A DNA stretch of 64,000 nucleotides from Clostridium sp. 'deep sea' (GTDB lineage Bacteria > Bacillota > UBA994 > PWPR01), in assembly GCF_014931565.1 (NCBI RefSeq), contig NZ_CP063353.1:1798001-1862000 (forward strand), in the 5' to 3' direction. The notes beneath the pieces are model-generated. The model saw only the letters and a list, made by a program, of their open reading frames with translations. It made no database searches and had not been told where the DNA came from. The position numbers and the translations under genes were made by a program. This document shows positions 18,288 through 27,170 of this stretch, one piece after another. Position 1 is the first letter of the stretch, and each line of letters begins with the position of its first letter.

Positions 18288-18333
18288 AGCTCCACCCTTT
18301 GAGTTCTTTAAAGAACAAAAAAAAGGAGGAGCT
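18288..18333 (+). promoter_or_regulatory. RBS-sequestering hairpin before the ABC exporter
   Basis: AGCTCCACCCTTT (18288-18300) is complementary to AAAAGGAGGAGCT (18321-18333) at 11 of 13 positions, so it can bury the entire AGGAGG ribosome site. The loop contains the perfect palindrome GTTCTTTAAAGAAC (18303-18316), which can form an inner hairpin. TTACCT at 18274-18279 can also pair with AGGTAA of the leader's own ribosome site (18206-18211), giving possible alternative folds. Confidence 0.6.
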
Positions 18334-18336
18334 AAC

Positions 18337-20067
18337 ATGATATATTTACTTAAAACAGCGTGGAATTATTCTGGTAAGGATAAATGGAAGGTAATTACCT
18401 ACTATATATTGCACGGCCTTTCTATCGGCGGAGAGTTATTAAAACCTTATGCCTTTGGTAGGGCTATTAATGCTTTACAAATTTATGGTGTTAATAATTT
18501 AAAACCCACCATTATGTGGTTATTATTGTATTTAGCAGGCTTTTTTCAGTTTGAAGTATTTCATAGAATTGGTCAATACTTTGTGGTAACTGTTGCTCTT
18601 AAAAACCAACAGCGTTTTATTAAAACTATGTATAAAAAAGTATATAATCTGCCTCTACAATGGCATGTAAATCACCATACAGGAGACACAGTTAGTAGAA
18701 TTAATGTTGCTGCACTTGCTTTAAGAAACTTTTGTTATGAGCAAGAGGTTTATTTAAAGTATTTAATATTATCTGTAGGTCCTATAGTTATTTTATTTAC
18801 TTTGTCTTGGCAAATAGCTGTAATTAGCTTAATCTTAACAGCTATTAATTTAGTTATAATTGAGGCTATGAATAAAGCTATTCAAAAGATTATGTATAGA
18901 CAAACAGAAAAACAACACCTCTATAGTGCTAAGTTGGTTGATTTTATCAGTAATATAAAAACAATAGTATCACTTAAATTGCTAAAAACAACAGCAGCTG
19001 AACTTAATAGTAAATTCCAAAACTATTATCAAGAGTGTTTAAACGAATTTAAAATTAATCAACCACGTTGTTTTATAATGGGCTTTGGCTTAATAGTTAC
19101 GGAGCTTATTATTATTGCTTATTTTTTATGGAGCCATAAAATTTATAAGGTGCCAATTATGGTGGGAAGCTTGGTTATGATAGTTAATTACTACCGACAA
19201 TTAAGCAAAAGCTTTTTTGACTTTGCCTGTAGTTTTTACGACACTCTACGCTGGAAAACTGCTTTATTATCAGTAAAAGACATTGAGGATACTGCAAAAA
19301 AGACCAGTGAAAAACAAGCAAATAATGGCTTAGTTGAATGGCATAAGCTAAAAATTAATAAACTAAACTTTAGCTATAATGCTAAACCTGCTCTTAAAGA
19401 TGTTAACATAACTCTAAACAAAACAAGCAAAGTAGCAATTGTAGGAAAAAGTGGTTCGGGTAAAAGTACTCTTTTGCAAGTACTAGCAGGATTTTATAAA
19501 CCTTTAAAAGTTAATTTGCAAATAGATAACAAAGAAGCTCTAATAAGTAATATAACTACCAACACTATTTTAACATCACAAGATGCAGAGTTATTCGAAA
19601 ACACCGTTTTATATAACATAACTTTTGCATTACAGACTAACAATAAAGAATTAAAGCAAATTATTAAAATAGCTCAATTGCAAGAGGTTATTAATAAGTT
19701 ACCTAAAGGTTTAAATACCAGTTTAGCAGAAAAGGGTTTAAACTTATCTGGTGGTGAAAAACAGCGTATTGCTTTAGCCAGAGCTTTGTTTTTTGCTAAA
19801 AATAAACAAATATTACTACTAGACGAAGTAACCAGTAATATAGATGCTCATAATGAAAAGCTGATTATCCAACAAATTCTAAAACACTTTAACAATAACT
19901 GTGTTATTTTTACTCTTCATCGTTTACACTTACTAAACATGTTTGATGAAATAATTGTAATGGATAACGGCAGAATTGTTGAGCAAGGTAGTTTAAAAGA
20001 GTTAATTAAACTAAATGGTTATTTTAATTTACTGTGGCAACAGTATTTGCTGAGTGGTGGTGAGTAA
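18337..20067 (+). CDS. ABC exporter (fused permease-ATPase)
   Basis: 576 residues. Six membrane helices (type IV exporter TMD, about residues 15-300) are followed by a nucleotide-binding domain with Walker A GKSGSGKST (about 365-373), signature LSGGEKQ, Walker B ILLLDEV and an H-loop LHRLHLL. The H-loop reads T-L-H-R, as in standard exporters. As a single half-transporter it probably acts as a homodimer exporting a drug, peptide or lipid. The AGGAGG site lies in a leader that can be sequestered, which suggests inducible translation. Directly downstream lies an IS element. The substrate is unknown. Confidence 0.9.
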   Translation: MIYLLKTAWNYSGKDKWKVITYYILHGLSIGGELLKPYAFGRAINALQIYGVNNLKPTIMWLLLYLAGFFQFEVFHRIGQYFVVTVALKNQQRFIKTMYKKVYNLPLQWHVNHHTGDTVSRINVAALALRNFCYEQEVYLKYLILSVGPIVILFTLSWQIAVISLILTAINLVIIEAMNKAIQKIMYRQTEKQHLYSAKLVDFISNIKTIVSLKLLKTTAAELNSKFQNYYQECLNEFKINQPRCFIMGFGLIVTELIIIAYFLWSHKIYKVPIMVGSLVMIVNYYRQLSKSFFDFACSFYDTLRWKTALLSVKDIEDTAKKTSEKQANNGLVEWHKLKINKLNFSYNAKPALKDVNITLNKTSKVAIVGKSGSGKSTLLQVLAGFYKPLKVNLQIDNKEALISNITTNTILTSQDAELFENTVLYNITFALQTNNKELKQIIKIAQLQEVINKLPKGLNTSLAEKGLNLSGGEKQRIALARALFFAKNKQILLLDEVTSNIDAHNEKLIIQQILKHFNNNCVIFTLHRLHLLNMFDEIIVMDNGRIVEQGSLKELIKLNGYFNLLWQQYLLSGGE

Positions 20068-20139
20068 TAATGAAGTAGTGGGTGTTCAGGTAACAACAAA
20101 AACGGAGGTATTCATTTTTCAACCTACCCTCGTAGTGAA

Positions 20140-20164
20140 CGTGCCTCCGCAATGTCATTAAGTT
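20140..20164. repeat. IS left end: 10-bp target duplication plus inverted repeat
   Basis: The target duplication CGTGCCTCCG (20140-20149) is followed by the left inverted repeat CAATGTCATTAAGTT (20150-20164). Both recur, correctly oriented, at the right end. Confidence 0.88.
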
Positions 20165-21745
20165 AAGAAATAAATTAAAATACTAATAGATTATGAGAGA
20201 GGTTTTAATAAAAACTTCTTTTTTTTTGCAAGAATCCTTGGCAAATAGTTCAAAAAATGTGGCGCAGCCCTTTAGATGAAATATTTTTAAGGAGGCGCCC
20301 TATGTCTAACTACCCTTGTTTTATTAAGAGCAAACTAACATCAATTATTAATGGAATGTCACTAAATAAAGACCAGTATGTCAGAAATCCTAAATCGGAT
20401 TTTACTCGTAAAAGAAAGATTTCTTTTGAAACAGTATTAAACCTGCTAATATCTATGGGGGGAAGTAATTTAAATTCAGAGTTATTAAACTACTATTCCT
20501 TTAACACTAATACTCCCACTTCTTCTGCCTTTGTTCAACAACGTAATAAGGTATTACCAAAAGCTTTGGAACATATTTTTAATGTATTTACACAATCTTT
20601 CAATAACTTAAAAACCTATGATGGATATCGTTTATTGGCCTTCGATGGCTCAGATTTGCATATTCATCATAACCCAAAAACCCTTTAACATATTGTCAGA
20701 CAAAAGTAACTTCTAGAGGCTATAATTTGTTGCATCTTAATACTATGTATGATCTTAAAAATAAGATGTATTTAGATGCAATTATACAACCTATTGGTAT
20801 ATATGATGAGCATAAGGCTTTAATTAGCATGATTGACCGCTCACAGATAAAAAGGGTCTTATGCATCGTTGATCGTGGCTTAGAAAGTTATAATAATATC
20901 GCCCATATGGATAGAAAAGGGTGGAAATACCTTGCTAGAGTCAAAGGTCCTACAAGTAATGGCATACTCAAGGGCTTAAAATTACCATCTTCTGATGAAT
21001 TTGACGTTGAGTTTAATTTAATACTAACTAGAAAATTATCAAAAGTTAGAGCCAATTCAAAGCTATATAAATATATACATCATACCTCTAGCTTTAGCTA
21101 CTTTGATGAAGATAAATGTCACTTCTATCCTTTTTCCTTTAGGGTTGTTCGAGTGCAAATTGAAAAAGATGTGTATCATAGTTTCATTACCAATCTTCCG
21201 ACCGATGAGTTTCCCAAGTCTAAGATTAAAATGCTTTATCATATGCGTTGGGGTATTGAAACTTCTTTTCGTGAACTAAAATATTCTATTGGATTAACTG
21301 CTTTCCATGCTAAAAAGATGGATTCCATCATCCAAGAAATTTTTGCTAGACTTACTATGTATAATTTCTGTGCTATCATTACTCTCCACACAATAATAAA
21401 ACAGAAGCTTAGCAATAAACACTATTATCAAATCAATTTTACTCAAGCTATATACATTTGCAAGCGCTTTTTCTCTTGGAAAGATGAGAATCCACCTGAT
21501 GTTGAAACACTTATAAAAAGATATGTTCAACCAATACGTTTAGACCGCAAGTTTTCTCGTAATGTTAAGAAAAAATCTTTTATAAGTTTCATTTATAGGA
21601 TAGCTTAATTATTGTAAATGGTCAAAATATTTTAGACAGATTTTAAATCTGTCTCATTAGCATACCTTTAATTATTTAATCGACACTATCATTCATTATT
21701 CTTTTCGCATCTTTACCTAACCTTTTTACAAACTTAATGACATTG
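20150..21745 (+). mobile_element. IS4-family insertion sequence (1596 bp)
   Basis: Perfect 15-bp terminal inverted repeats (CAATGTCATTAAGTT) bound the element, and a 10-bp direct repeat of target DNA (CGTGCCTCCG) flanks it. It encodes one transposase in two frames. The 10-bp duplication and the Y-(2)-R-(3)-E-(6)-K motif fit the IS231-like branch of the IS4 family. Intact ends and an exact duplication mean insertion in place with little decay since. The target was an older palindromic CGGAGG-rich repeat. Confidence 0.9.
20302..21608 (+). CDS. IS4-family transposase, split by a -1 frame change
   Basis: Frame 1 runs from the ATG at 20302 (GGAGG 6 bases upstream) to a TAA at 20686-20688. The -1 frame is open from that zone to 21608. 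Joining at the heptamer CCCAAAA (20673-20679) gives a 435-residue protein reading HHNPKNPLTYCQTKV across the join. The DDE catalytic triad is complete: D in LAFDGSD (frame 1), D in CIVDRGLES and E in YHMRWGIETSFRELK, which is the exact Y-2-R-3-E-6-K signature. Either a one-base insertion in the A run inactivated it, or -1 frameshifting produces it. Confidence 0.85.
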
Positions 21746-21755
21746 CGTGCCTCCG
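21731..21755. repeat. IS right end: inverted repeat plus 10-bp target duplication
   Basis: The right inverted repeat AACTTAATGACATTG (21731-21745) is followed by the second copy of the target duplication CGTGCCTCCG (21746-21755). Confidence 0.88.
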
Positions 21756-21826
21756 TGCCGTTCATTACCTTGTTGTTGATTAAATAATGCGAAAACTGTT
21801 ACAGAAATAGTTAGTGTGAAAATAAG

Positions 21827-21856
21827 AGGGGTCTACAATTAATTTTGTAGACCCCT
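21827..21856 (-). terminator. Terminator of the TetR-ABC operon
   Basis: A perfect 12-bp stem (AGGGGTCTACAA and complement) with a 6-base loop lies about 50 bases past the ABC stop, followed on the minus strand by CTTATTTT. Confidence 0.8.
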
Positions 21857-21907
21857 TTAGTTATTAATTTGCTTTAGTAAAATGTGTAATTATGTTAATA
21901 CAGAATA

Positions 21908-23638
21908 CTAATTATTTTGATACTGTTTTTTTAACATAGAAGCAAAGATTCCTTGTGATTCTTTTAAGGCTTGAGGAGTACCTGTTTCTGCTATAGTTCC
22001 ATCTTTAATAACAACTATTTTATCTGCTCCAGAAACTGTTCTCATACGATGTGCTATAATTAATACGGTTTTATTTTTTATAAGCTCACTAAGAGCACTT
22101 TGTATTTTAGTCTCATTTTCGGTATCAAGAGATGCTGTAGCTTCATCAAGCAATATAATTGGTGCATCTTTAAGTATTGCTCTAGCAATAGATATACGCT
22201 GTCTTTCACCGCCAGATAATTTTGTTCCATTTTCACCAATTAAGGTATCATATCCTAAAGGTAGTTTGTTGATAAAATCATCACATTGAGCTAGTTTAGC
22301 TGCCTTTATTACCTCTGAATCTGAGGCATCTTTTTTTCCAAGGCGAATATTTTCCATAACACTTGAATTAAACAAAGTAACATCTTGAAAAACTATTGAA
22401 TAATTGTTTAAAAGAACCTCTGGATCAACAAGCGAAATATCTTCTCCACCCAAAGTAATAACACCTTTATTTACATCCCAAAATCTTGCAGATAACTTTG
22501 CAACTGTACTTTTCCCTCCCCCAGAAGGGCCTACAAGCGCGGTTACATCACCTTGTTTTGCAGTAAAGCTAACATTTTTTAGTGTTTGTACGCCATCTTG
22601 ATATGAAAAGTCAACGTTTTTAAACTCAATATCGTAGTTTTGAGGATAAAACTCAAGTTTACCTTCTTGCCTTGGCATTTCATCCATATCTTTCATACGT
22701 TTTATACGTACATTTAAAAATATAAGCAGTGCTAAATTATCCATAGCATCAATTATCGGGCTATAAATACGTGATGTTATCACTAAAAAAACCAGATAAG
22801 TAAAGATACTTATGGAACCTGTTGACAATAAATGTGCTCCGTATAAAATAACACTTGGAAGCCCAAGTTTCAAAAATACATACGATAGGTTTATACATGC
22901 CCCTAATAAAAGCTCACCTTTAATCATGGTTTTTTCGAGATTATTTAACTTTGAGTTTAAGGTATCTGAAAAAGCATCTTCTCTATTATAAGATTTTATT
23001 TCATGAGCTAAATCAAGACCCTCTTGAATTTTATCCGAAATATCTCTTTTTACATTGTATAACTTTGCATGAACATTGCTTTGGAACTTAGTAGATAAAT
23101 AAAACACTAAAGCTGCAACTGGTACTACCCAAAATACAGCAAGAGACATTCTCCAATTGTAAGAAAACATCATAACTGCCATCATAAAAACAGTAATTCC
23201 AGCTGCATAAATTTGCGGTATAGAATGAGAAAAAAGCAACTCTATTTGAGTAGCATCCTCCATTATGGTTGAACTTAAATCAGCAATATCTTTTTTGCCA
23301 AAAAAAGCTAAAGGTAGTTTTCTTAGTGTTTCAGCTAAACTAATTCGTTTTCGAGCACTCTCTTCATATATTTTTGTATAAGAAGAATTATACTGAAAAT
23401 ATGCGATAATGTACATTACAATAAAAAACGCTATAGCCATAATAACATAGTAAAGTATACTGCCGCTTTTACTAGTTGCATTTAATAGTAAACCTAGGTG
23501 CTGCTCTAAAAATTTAAAGCTAAGGACTATTGGAATCATAAAGCTAAGATCCATTAATACACTCCAAATAATTGAGTGCATAAGGTCTTTTGCACCTTTT
23601 TTAGACAAAGCATATTTATTTTGAAAGAAATTAAGCAT
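21908..23638 (-). CDS. ABC exporter-fold subunit B (permease-ATPase)
   Basis: 576 residues from the ATG at 23638, chosen for its AAAGGAGG site; a longer start at 23662 has none. Six TM helices (about 20-300) are followed by an NBD with GPSGGGKST (Walker A), LSGGERQ and IILLDEATA. It overlaps the end of the partner gene by 8 bases, so the two are translationally coupled and probably form a heterodimer. Both NBDs look catalytically complete. Families with this pairing include multidrug exporters and exporter-fold siderophore importers (YbtPQ/IrtAB type); sequence alone does not separate them. Confidence 0.9.
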   Translation of the reverse strand: MLNFFQNKYALSKKGAKDLMHSIIWSVLMDLSFMIPIVLSFKFLEQHLGLLLNATSKSGSILYYVIMAIAFFIVMYIIAYFQYNSSYTKIYEESARKRISLAETLRKLPLAFFGKKDIADLSSTIMEDATQIELLFSHSIPQIYAAGITVFMMAVMMFSYNWRMSLAVFWVVPVAALVFYLSTKFQSNVHAKLYNVKRDISDKIQEGLDLAHEIKSYNREDAFSDTLNSKLNNLEKTMIKGELLLGACINLSYVFLKLGLPSVILYGAHLLSTGSISIFTYLVFLVITSRIYSPIIDAMDNLALLIFLNVRIKRMKDMDEMPRQEGKLEFYPQNYDIEFKNVDFSYQDGVQTLKNVSFTAKQGDVTALVGPSGGGKSTVAKLSARFWDVNKGVITLGGEDISLVDPEVLLNNYSIVFQDVTLFNSSVMENIRLGKKDASDSEVIKAAKLAQCDDFINKLPLGYDTLIGENGTKLSGGERQRISIARAILKDAPIILLDEATASLDTENETKIQSALSELIKNKTVLIIAHRMRTVSGADKIVVIKDGTIAETGTPQALKESQGIFASMLKKQYQNN

Positions 23639-25442
23639 TTTGTCCTCCTTTGCTGGTAGCACTTTTAGAAACTATTTTCCAATCTACAGACTTTTGATAT
23701 TCATGCCACATTTTTTTATAAATGCCGCCTTTACTTAACAACTCTTCATGGGTTCCTGCTTCAGCAATTTTTCCGTTATTTATTACTAAAATTTTATCAA
23801 CATTTTGCACACTTGTAAGCCTATGGGCAATCATAAGAGTTGTTTTACCTCTACTGAGCTCTTTAAGAGCTTTTTGAATTAAATGTTCATTTTCAGGATC
23901 AGTAAAAGCAGTTGCTTCATCTAAAAGTACTATAGGAGCATTTTTAACAATTGCTCTAGCAAGGGCAATTCGTTGCTGTTCTCCACCAGATAAATAAGTT
24001 CCTTTAGAGCCAATTATTGTATTTAAGCCATCTGGCAAGGCATCCACTATGTTTCTTGACTGAGAAAAATCAATTGCCTTATTAATCTGTTCTTCACTTG
24101 CATTTTCTTTTCCAAAAATTATATTATCTCTTAACGAACCTTTAAACAGCTTGGTACTCTGAAAAACAAACGAAATGTTATCCATTAATTCTTTTTTTGA
24201 AATATCCTTAACATTAACGCCGCCCAACAACACTTCTCCTTGGTCTACATCCCAAAATCTAGTGGCTAGGCGAGCAATAGTTGTTTTTCCTCCGCCAGAA
24301 GCACCAACAAGTGCTATTGTTTGGCCTTCGTTTAGTTTAAAACTAATTTTATTTATGGCAGGTTTATCACTACCCTCATATGAAAAAACTACATCTTTAA
24401 ACTCTAGACTATAATCTTTAATCTTTTTTGAATTGTTTATATAACTCATACTAGGATAAGCTAAGAGATTATCTAATCTGTCAATAGCTTGTTCTGCAAT
24501 TAATGTTTTTTGTCTAAAATGCATTGATTTCATTAACAGTGTAGTGAAAATTGGAGCTATAAGAAGGTAAAAAACAAAATCTGCAAGTACAAGTGGTAGA
24601 TTATCTCCTCTTCCCACTAAAAAGATAGCCATAGGTACTAAAAAAAATGCAGTTGACTGCAATATAATAGTGTAAAATGACATCGGTTTTTGCCAAAGAA
24701 CAGTGTAGGCATAAACCATTTCTTTATATTTAATTATGCTGTTGTAAAAACGTTTAAATGAAAAAATAGTTTGACCGAATGTTTTTACTACTGGTATACC
24801 ACGAATATACTCTACTGATTCAGAGCTCATTTCTTCTAAAGAATCGTAGTATGCTTTTTGAAAGTTTTTGCCTTTAGTATTTACCATAAATCTCATTGTA
24901 ATAAATCCTAGGATAATAGGGATAAGAGATGCTAAACCCATTCTCCAGTCGACAATAAGAATTAAAGATATCAGAATAATTGGGGTAATAAGGCTACCGG
25001 CCATATCAGGCAACTGATGCGCTAAAAAAGTATGAGTTGTTGCTGCCCCATCGTTAACAATCTTTCTTAATTTTCCACTAGCATGTTTATCAAAAAATCC
25101 AAGTGGCATAGACAATATTTTTTGCATACCGATCTTTTGCATTCCAATCTCTACTCTAAAAGCAGCAAGATGAGAGCTTAATAGTGAACAAAAGTAGATA
25201 ACTACTGCTGCCACTGCACTTGCAAAAGCAAGCCACGCATAAGAGCTAACATTTGCAAAACTTATTGACTGTGATGCAGTTGATAAGATATTGCGTATTA
25301 TATACCACACCAATACAAAAGGAATAATATTAAGTATTGCTGATATTCCCGATAATACTAAGGACAAAGGTAATAGCATTTTTTTGTTGCCCATATAAGG
25401 TGTAAACCTTGTTAAAATATGTTTTTTCTTTTCTTTAGGCAT
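23631..25442 (-). CDS. ABC exporter-fold subunit A (permease-ATPase)
   Basis: 603 residues: TM domain about 20-300, NBD with GASGGGKTT (Walker A), LSGGEQQ and IVLLDEATA, then an H-loop AHRL. It is the first ABC gene after the TetR-type regulator, 139 bases downstream of its stop, and is coupled to the second subunit. The gap holds a palindrome and a GATAATGAT half-site, discussed separately. Subunit length and the N-terminal pattern (TRFTPYMGNKK...LSGISAILNIIPFVL) resemble the YbtP/IrtA-like group, so iron-siderophore transport is possible besides drug export. Confidence 0.9.
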   Translation of the reverse strand: MPKEKKKHILTRFTPYMGNKKMLLPLSLVLSGISAILNIIPFVLVWYIIRNILSTASQSISFANVSSYAWLAFASAVAAVVIYFCSLLSSHLAAFRVEIGMQKIGMQKILSMPLGFFDKHASGKLRKIVNDGAATTHTFLAHQLPDMAGSLITPIILISLILIVDWRMGLASLIPIILGFITMRFMVNTKGKNFQKAYYDSLEEMSSESVEYIRGIPVVKTFGQTIFSFKRFYNSIIKYKEMVYAYTVLWQKPMSFYTIILQSTAFFLVPMAIFLVGRGDNLPLVLADFVFYLLIAPIFTTLLMKSMHFRQKTLIAEQAIDRLDNLLAYPSMSYINNSKKIKDYSLEFKDVVFSYEGSDKPAINKISFKLNEGQTIALVGASGGGKTTIARLATRFWDVDQGEVLLGGVNVKDISKKELMDNISFVFQSTKLFKGSLRDNIIFGKENASEEQINKAIDFSQSRNIVDALPDGLNTIIGSKGTYLSGGEQQRIALARAIVKNAPIVLLDEATAFTDPENEHLIQKALKELSRGKTTLMIAHRLTSVQNVDKILVINNGKIAEAGTHEELLSKGGIYKKMWHEYQKSVDWKIVSKSATSKGGQNA

Positions 25443-25511
25443 ACTGTTTATCCTCCCATTTCCAAGATAAGTTTTAAATTGCTATAAAATAATAGAACTA
25501 AATCCTATTAT

Positions 25512-25549
25512 GATAATGATTTTTGTTTTCATTGTTAGTTATACCTAAC
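25512..25549 (-). promoter_or_regulatory. Putative operator region between tetR and the ABC pair
   Basis: The near-palindrome GTTAGTTATACCTAAC (25534-25549, 14 of 16 symmetric positions) is a candidate TetR-family operator. Next to it, GATAATGAT (25512-25520) begins a 19-base stretch matching 14 of 19 positions of the Fur-box consensus. Both are in the 139-base gap before the first ABC gene. Confidence 0.4.
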
Positions 25550-25581
25550 TGTCAGCGAAAAAAAATACCTAAACTACTTAA

Positions 25582-26205
25582 CTATATTTGTTTTATTTTA
25601 TGCAAATATAGTTTTTTAAGACCATAATGTATAAATATTGCAATTTGCTCTACATAGTCATCCACTTCTTTCCTTTTAGGTTCATGTAAAACAATTTCCT
25701 CTAAAAAACTCACATAAGTAGTAGCAAGTGTATGTATAAACATCTCATTGATCCTTACCGGCGCACATGAATCTGTGTTTGTAATAAACATCAATAATCT
25801 ATAAAAGTTTTGGGCATAAACCTGAATTATGCTTTCTTTATAATTTTGCAAACTTGATCCTGCAGAACAAAATAATAGCAGTTTAAAACTTTCATAATTA
25901 TTAAGTACTTTATATGCACACCTTCTAAAACAATCAACAGTTATTTCATATGAATTAACCTCTCTTTGAAATAAATAGTCACATTTATTAGGCTGAAATT
26001 CACATTCTATAAAGCTTGTAGCTGGAGAAGTGAGCTCACAAAACAAAGCATCTTTATTTTTAAAATATGAATAAACTGCTCCTTTTGTTAAACCTGCTTT
26101 TTGAGCTATAACACGTAACGAAGCTGCTGAATAACCGTGTTCCAAAAACTCACTACGTGCTGAATCTAAAATTCTTTCTTTAATATCTTCTTTTTTTACT
26201 TGCAT
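25582..26205 (-). CDS. TetR-family transcriptional regulator
   Basis: 207 residues. An N-terminal TetR helix-turn-helix occupies about residues 8-55 (ILDSARSEFLEHGYSAASLRVIA..AGLTKGAVYSYFKNKDAL), matching the family signature closely. The C-terminal two thirds is a helical ligand-binding/dimer domain with unusual Cys content (C61, C78, C91 region and others). It is immediately upstream of, and co-directional with, the ABC pair and most likely represses or tunes that transporter in response to its substrate. The candidate operator lies downstream of this gene, before the ABC genes, which would then have a separate promoter. Confidence 0.9.
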   Translation of the reverse strand: MQVKKEDIKERILDSARSEFLEHGYSAASLRVIAQKAGLTKGAVYSYFKNKDALFCELTSPATSFIECEFQPNKCDYLFQREVNSYEITVDCFRRCAYKVLNNYESFKLLLFCSAGSSLQNYKESIIQVYAQNFYRLLMFITNTDSCAPVRINEMFIHTLATTYVSFLEEIVLHEPKRKEVDDYVEQIAIFIHYGLKKLYLHKIKQI

Positions 26206-26412
26206 AATATCTACCTAATACTGAGTAATAAATTCCACTGGTATTTATTATAGACCTGAATTAATACTTTTTCAACTAGCTAATTCTATTTTTTATTAAT
26301 TAATTTAATTAGCTGTTCTTCAGCTTGTCAATACTACTTTGTAAAGGCACTAAAGCCCTACTTTAAGTATTATACATATCGCATTCTATTGAAATTTACA
26401 TATTTTTCTACA

Positions 26413-26871
26413 CTACTCTATTTTTTTAGTCATGTAAACCATACCTGGCGCATAACCCAGTTTTTTATTTAGCTCTATCATTTTATTATTAGTATAATGC
26501 ACAGTTGTTTGAATACTTTTAACGGCCTTTTGTTTGCACCACTCTTCTAATAAGGTTTTTAGTTTTGTTGCCACACCACACTTACGGTACTGTGTAGTAA
26601 CATACAAAGATAAAATCATAACACTATCTTGAGGTTTATCTTGTTTGTATGCCCAGATAAAGCCCTGAATTTGCTGTTGATTATCTTCAGCAATAGCTAT
26701 AAATAAATCTTCTTTTGCTGTCTTATTAATTTGAGTAATAGTAGCTTCTATATCGTCATTAGTTGGTTTATATTTTGGCATCCATTGTTTGGGAGTAAAA
26801 TTATGCCACTTGGCAATTTGAGTTAAAATAGGTGCTTCATTTTCATTAACTTCTATTTTTCTGTAATTCAT
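26413..26871 (-). CDS. GNAT N-acetyltransferase
   Basis: 152 residues, single-domain GNAT. Visible features are the IQGFIWAYK beta-strand, the acetyl-CoA loop LSLYVTTQYRKCGVATKLKTLL with R-K-C-G-V-A (R-x-x-G-x-A) near residues 96-101, and a C-terminal N-x-x-(M)-I-x-L-N-K-K-L-G-Y-A-P-G-M-V-Y-M-x-K closing segment typical of the Acetyltransf_1 family. It is isolated between the tetR gene and the aminopeptidase operon and shows no clear operon partner. The substrate is unknown. Confidence 0.87.
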   Translation of the reverse strand: MNYRKIEVNENEAPILTQIAKWHNFTPKQWMPKYKPTNDDIEATITQINKTAKEDLFIAIAEDNQQQIQGFIWAYKQDKPQDSVMILSLYVTTQYRKCGVATKLKTLLEEWCKQKAVKSIQTTVHYTNNKMIELNKKLGYAPGMVYMTKKIE

Positions 26872-27053
26872 ATTCTTATCCTTTTTTGATTTATGTAATT
26901 AGCTAATTTTATTAAATCATAAGCATGACTATATTTAAAGAGTAATTCAGTTGTGAACATATATTATACAAACATTTTAGTTTCAACTTAATCATTGTGC
27001 TAAGATATTTGTAACAACATGAGTAGAAATAAATTAAGCAATAAACGTAAAAA

Positions 27054-27123
27054 AAACAAGATTAATAATATCCCCCCCCTAATCATTAACGTAAGTTCTG
27101 AGTAATAATTAATAATCTTGTTT
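27054..27123 (-). terminator. Long-loop terminator after pepA with an 8-base C/G run
   Basis: A perfect 16-bp inverted repeat (AAACAAGATTAATAAT/ATTAATAATCTTGTTT) encloses a 38-base loop and is followed on the minus strand by TTTTTTTT. The loop carries eight consecutive C (G on the minus strand) at 27072-27079, very unusual in this AT-rich region. It is the likely end of the aminopeptidase operon. Confidence 0.65.
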
Positions 27124-27170
27124 CTTTAATCTTTAGAAATAACCTAATACTTTAAATAAAAAATAACTGC

